The notes beneath the pieces were generated by a model. That model was not told where the DNA came from, did no database searches, and saw only the letters and a program-made list of their open reading frames with translations. A program made the position numbers and the translations under genes. A stretch of DNA of 64,000 nt from positions 1 through 64,000 of the forward strand of contig CAKRWT010000008.1 of the NCBI GenBank assembly GCA_934418125.1, in the 5' to 3' direction. Position 1 is the stretch's first letter. Every line of letters begins with the position of its first letter. The DNA is from an uncultured Lachnospiraceae bacterium. Lineage in GTDB: Bacteria; Bacillota; Clostridia; Lachnospirales; Lachnospiraceae. Positions 62,476 to 64,000 of the stretch are shown piece by piece.

Positions 62476-64000
62476 GCTTCTGCATTTTGTTTGTCGCATT
62501 TTTCACAAACTATTGTTAAAAACCGGGAAGGAATTTCTTTTCCGGTTTTTCCTTTTACCGCTGTTACATACAAATCTTCTCTTGCCCTTGTAAATGCCAC
62601 ATACAGCAGCCGTCTTTCTTCTTCCATATCCTCTTCGGTCACTGCCTTTTTCGATGGTATCTTTCCTTCCTCACAACCAGGAATAAAAACCTTTGTATAT
62701 TCCAACCCCTTCGCTCCATGCATAGTCAAAAGCGTAATACCTTTTTCCGGCTTTGTACTCGTTTCCTGCTTTTGGCAGATTTCGCCATACTGTTCCATAA
62801 AAATAAGTAACTCCTCCATCGTGGAATATTCTCTGGCAAACTCCTGAAATTCCCCGGCAATCTTTAGCAGCTTCTCTTGTTCCTTCACACCATACCGTTC
62901 CCGAAGATACCTGTCATACCCGATAACCTGTCTTACATAGCGAATCGCCAGATAGGGAGAATATCCCTGCAAGGTACCAAGCTTACGAAACAAATTTACA
63001 ATCTCTTGTTGTAATTTGGGTTTCCCTTGATAAAAGGCAAGCCATCCCTGCTCGGAAATATTTTCTTCGGTAAGACTGTCCCTTCTCAGATATCGGACCG
63101 GGCGATTCAGAATCCGCAGGAAAAGATTTCTCTTCCGTTCACCCATTCCCAATCTTAGATAAGCCAGTAAGTCCTGTATCACAAAATGGGAAAACCGGTT
63201 TGTTGTCTTTTCCTTTAACCGATATGGAATCTTTTCTTTTTCCAATACTCTGGCAAATAGTGCACATTCATAGTGCGTCCGACTGATTACTGCACACTCT
63301 TCCAGGATTCCCTGCGCAATACACTCTCGCATTTTCTGTATCAGGTAGCAGTTCTCTTCCTCTTCCGTATCGAAAATACGACAATGAATCCCACTTCCCC
63401 GATTGTGATTTGCCCGTATCCGTTTAAAAAAGCGGTTTTTGTTTTCTCCAATCATCAACAGCGCAGTTTCCACAATCTGTTCATGGCAGCGGTAATTAGT
63501 ATCCAATAAAATCTGTCTTGCCGGATAGTCCCGCAGAAATTGCTGCATCATCTCCGGGCTGGCTCCCCGGAACCGATAGATAGACTGGTCATCATCCCCC
63601 ACTACGAAAAGGTTATTTTCCGGCAGTGCCAACAGCTTCATAATCCGATACTGTACCGGCGCAATATCCTGAAATTCATCAATGAGAATATATCGGAACT
63701 GCTTCTGCCATTTGACCCGTATGGTTTTCTCTTCTTCCAGAAGCTGCTCGCACAGGCTCATGATGTCATCGAAATCTATCTGTTTTTCTTCTTTCAGATA
63801 AGCATGGAATTCTGTAAAAAGATAAACAAACTGCTCCCTTGTCATTTCGGCAAGTGGTATGGTAAACTCTGTTTCTCCTTTCTTCTCCCTGGCAAAAGCT
63901 TCTAAAAGCCTGTCATAATCTTCTTCCTGTATCCGTGGAAAATCTATCTGTAAGGATACAATTTTCTTTAACAGTTTTCTCTTCTCTGTTTTGGTAACAA
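62472..64000 (-). CDS. UvrD/Rep-type ATP-dependent helicase, 5' end outside window
   Basis: At least 509 codons are visible; the frame runs off the right edge. Helicase motifs: DEFQD (motif II), GDDDQSIYRFRGA (III), LLTMHGAKGLEY (V) and LYVAFTRAREDLYV (VI). Superfamily 1 UvrD-like helicases unwind DNA in repair. The Walker A motif should lie upstream, outside the window. The C-terminus has a CEKCDKQNAEA end with two Cys. A Met at 63845 is internal, not the start. Confidence 0.88.
   Translation of the reverse strand, partial: VTKTEKRKLLKKIVSLQIDFPRIQEEDYDRLLEAFAREKKGETEFTIPLAEMTREQFVYLFTEFHAYLKEEKQIDFDDIMSLCEQLLEEEKTIRVKWQKQFRYILIDEFQDIAPVQYRIMKLLALPENNLFVVGDDDQSIYRFRGASPEMMQQFLRDYPARQILLDTNYRCHEQIVETALLMIGENKNRFFKRIRANHNRGSGIHCRIFDTEEEENCYLIQKMRECIAQGILEECAVISRTHYECALFARVLEKEKIPYRLKEKTTNRFSHFVIQDLLAYLRLGMGERKRNLFLRILNRPVRYLRRDSLTEENISEQGWLAFYQGKPKLQQEIVNLFRKLGTLQGYSPYLAIRYVRQVIGYDRYLRERYGVKEQEKLLKIAGEFQEFAREYSTMEELLIFMEQYGEICQKQETSTKPEKGITLLTMHGAKGLEYTKVFIPGCEEGKIPSKKAVTEEDMEEERRLLYVAFTRAREDLYVTAVKGKTGKEIPSRFLTIVCEKCDKQNAEA

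Overview
The window reads as an ordinary chromosomal segment of a low-GC, Gram-positive, anaerobic Clostridia, most likely a Lachnospiraceae gut bacterium. This is inferred from gene content and order: a min-mre cluster with MinE, YtfJ/YtfI-type sporulation-associated genes, YesM/YesN two-component systems, HflK/HflC, a Gx transporter next to a NusG domain II protein, and many AGGAGG ribosome sites with some TTG and GTG starts. I see no rRNA, tRNA, insertion sequence, prophage or CRISPR array. No stretch without a gene exceeds about 260 bases. Most genes lie on the minus strand, so transcription runs from high to low coordinates.

Region 1 (1-10121, minus) is a cell-shape and division cluster: DUF4321 protein, radC, mreB, mreC, mreD, PBP2, minC, minD, minE, rodA, methylglyoxal synthase, and a D-Ala-D-Ala carboxypeptidase cut by the window edge. 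It builds and positions the elongation machinery and the division site. Region 2 (10202-19651, minus) is miaB-mutS-mutL-miaA (tRNA modification and mismatch repair) followed by a methionine gamma-lyase-like PLP enzyme, with a DegV protein upstream. Region 3 (19706-28728) has recG, a FakA-type DAK2 protein, an Asp23/Gls24 protein, rpmB on the plus strand, a coiled-coil J-domain protein, a small membrane protein, YtfJ and its DUF2953 partner, an HD-GYP protein and a Nudix hydrolase.

Region 4 (28741-41860) has a second SEDS-PBP pair, a U32 peptidase-family protein, zapA, ruvAB, a Gx transporter, a NusG domain II protein, DUF4037 and TPR proteins, HflC/HflK and a histidine phosphatase. Region 5 (41925-51836, minus) is the most interesting accessory block. 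It holds a self-contained mannose-family PTS (EIIA, B, C, D, a HAD phosphatase, its own HPr and its own EI) preceded by a sensor module of two membrane-anchored orphan sugar-binding proteins around a histidine kinase and a NarL-type regulator. Region 6 (52010-58028) is a carbohydrate ABC transporter divergent from a YesM/YesN two-component pair. Region 7 (58096-64000) has trpS, a Cys-rich small protein, a DUF5662 protein, a glycogen-debranching-like protein that lacks catalytic residues, a DUF1292 protein and a UvrD-like helicase cut by the right edge.

A recurring theme is proteins whose family is clear but whose key residue differs: MgsA (catalytic Asp to Ala), MreB (phosphate-2 loop), HPr (Ser46 to Asn), HD-GYP (His to Tyr) and the GlgX-like protein (nucleophile Asp to Met). 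These, the orphan sensor module, and a SEDS/PBP gene overlap that encodes oppositely charged tails are the main leads.
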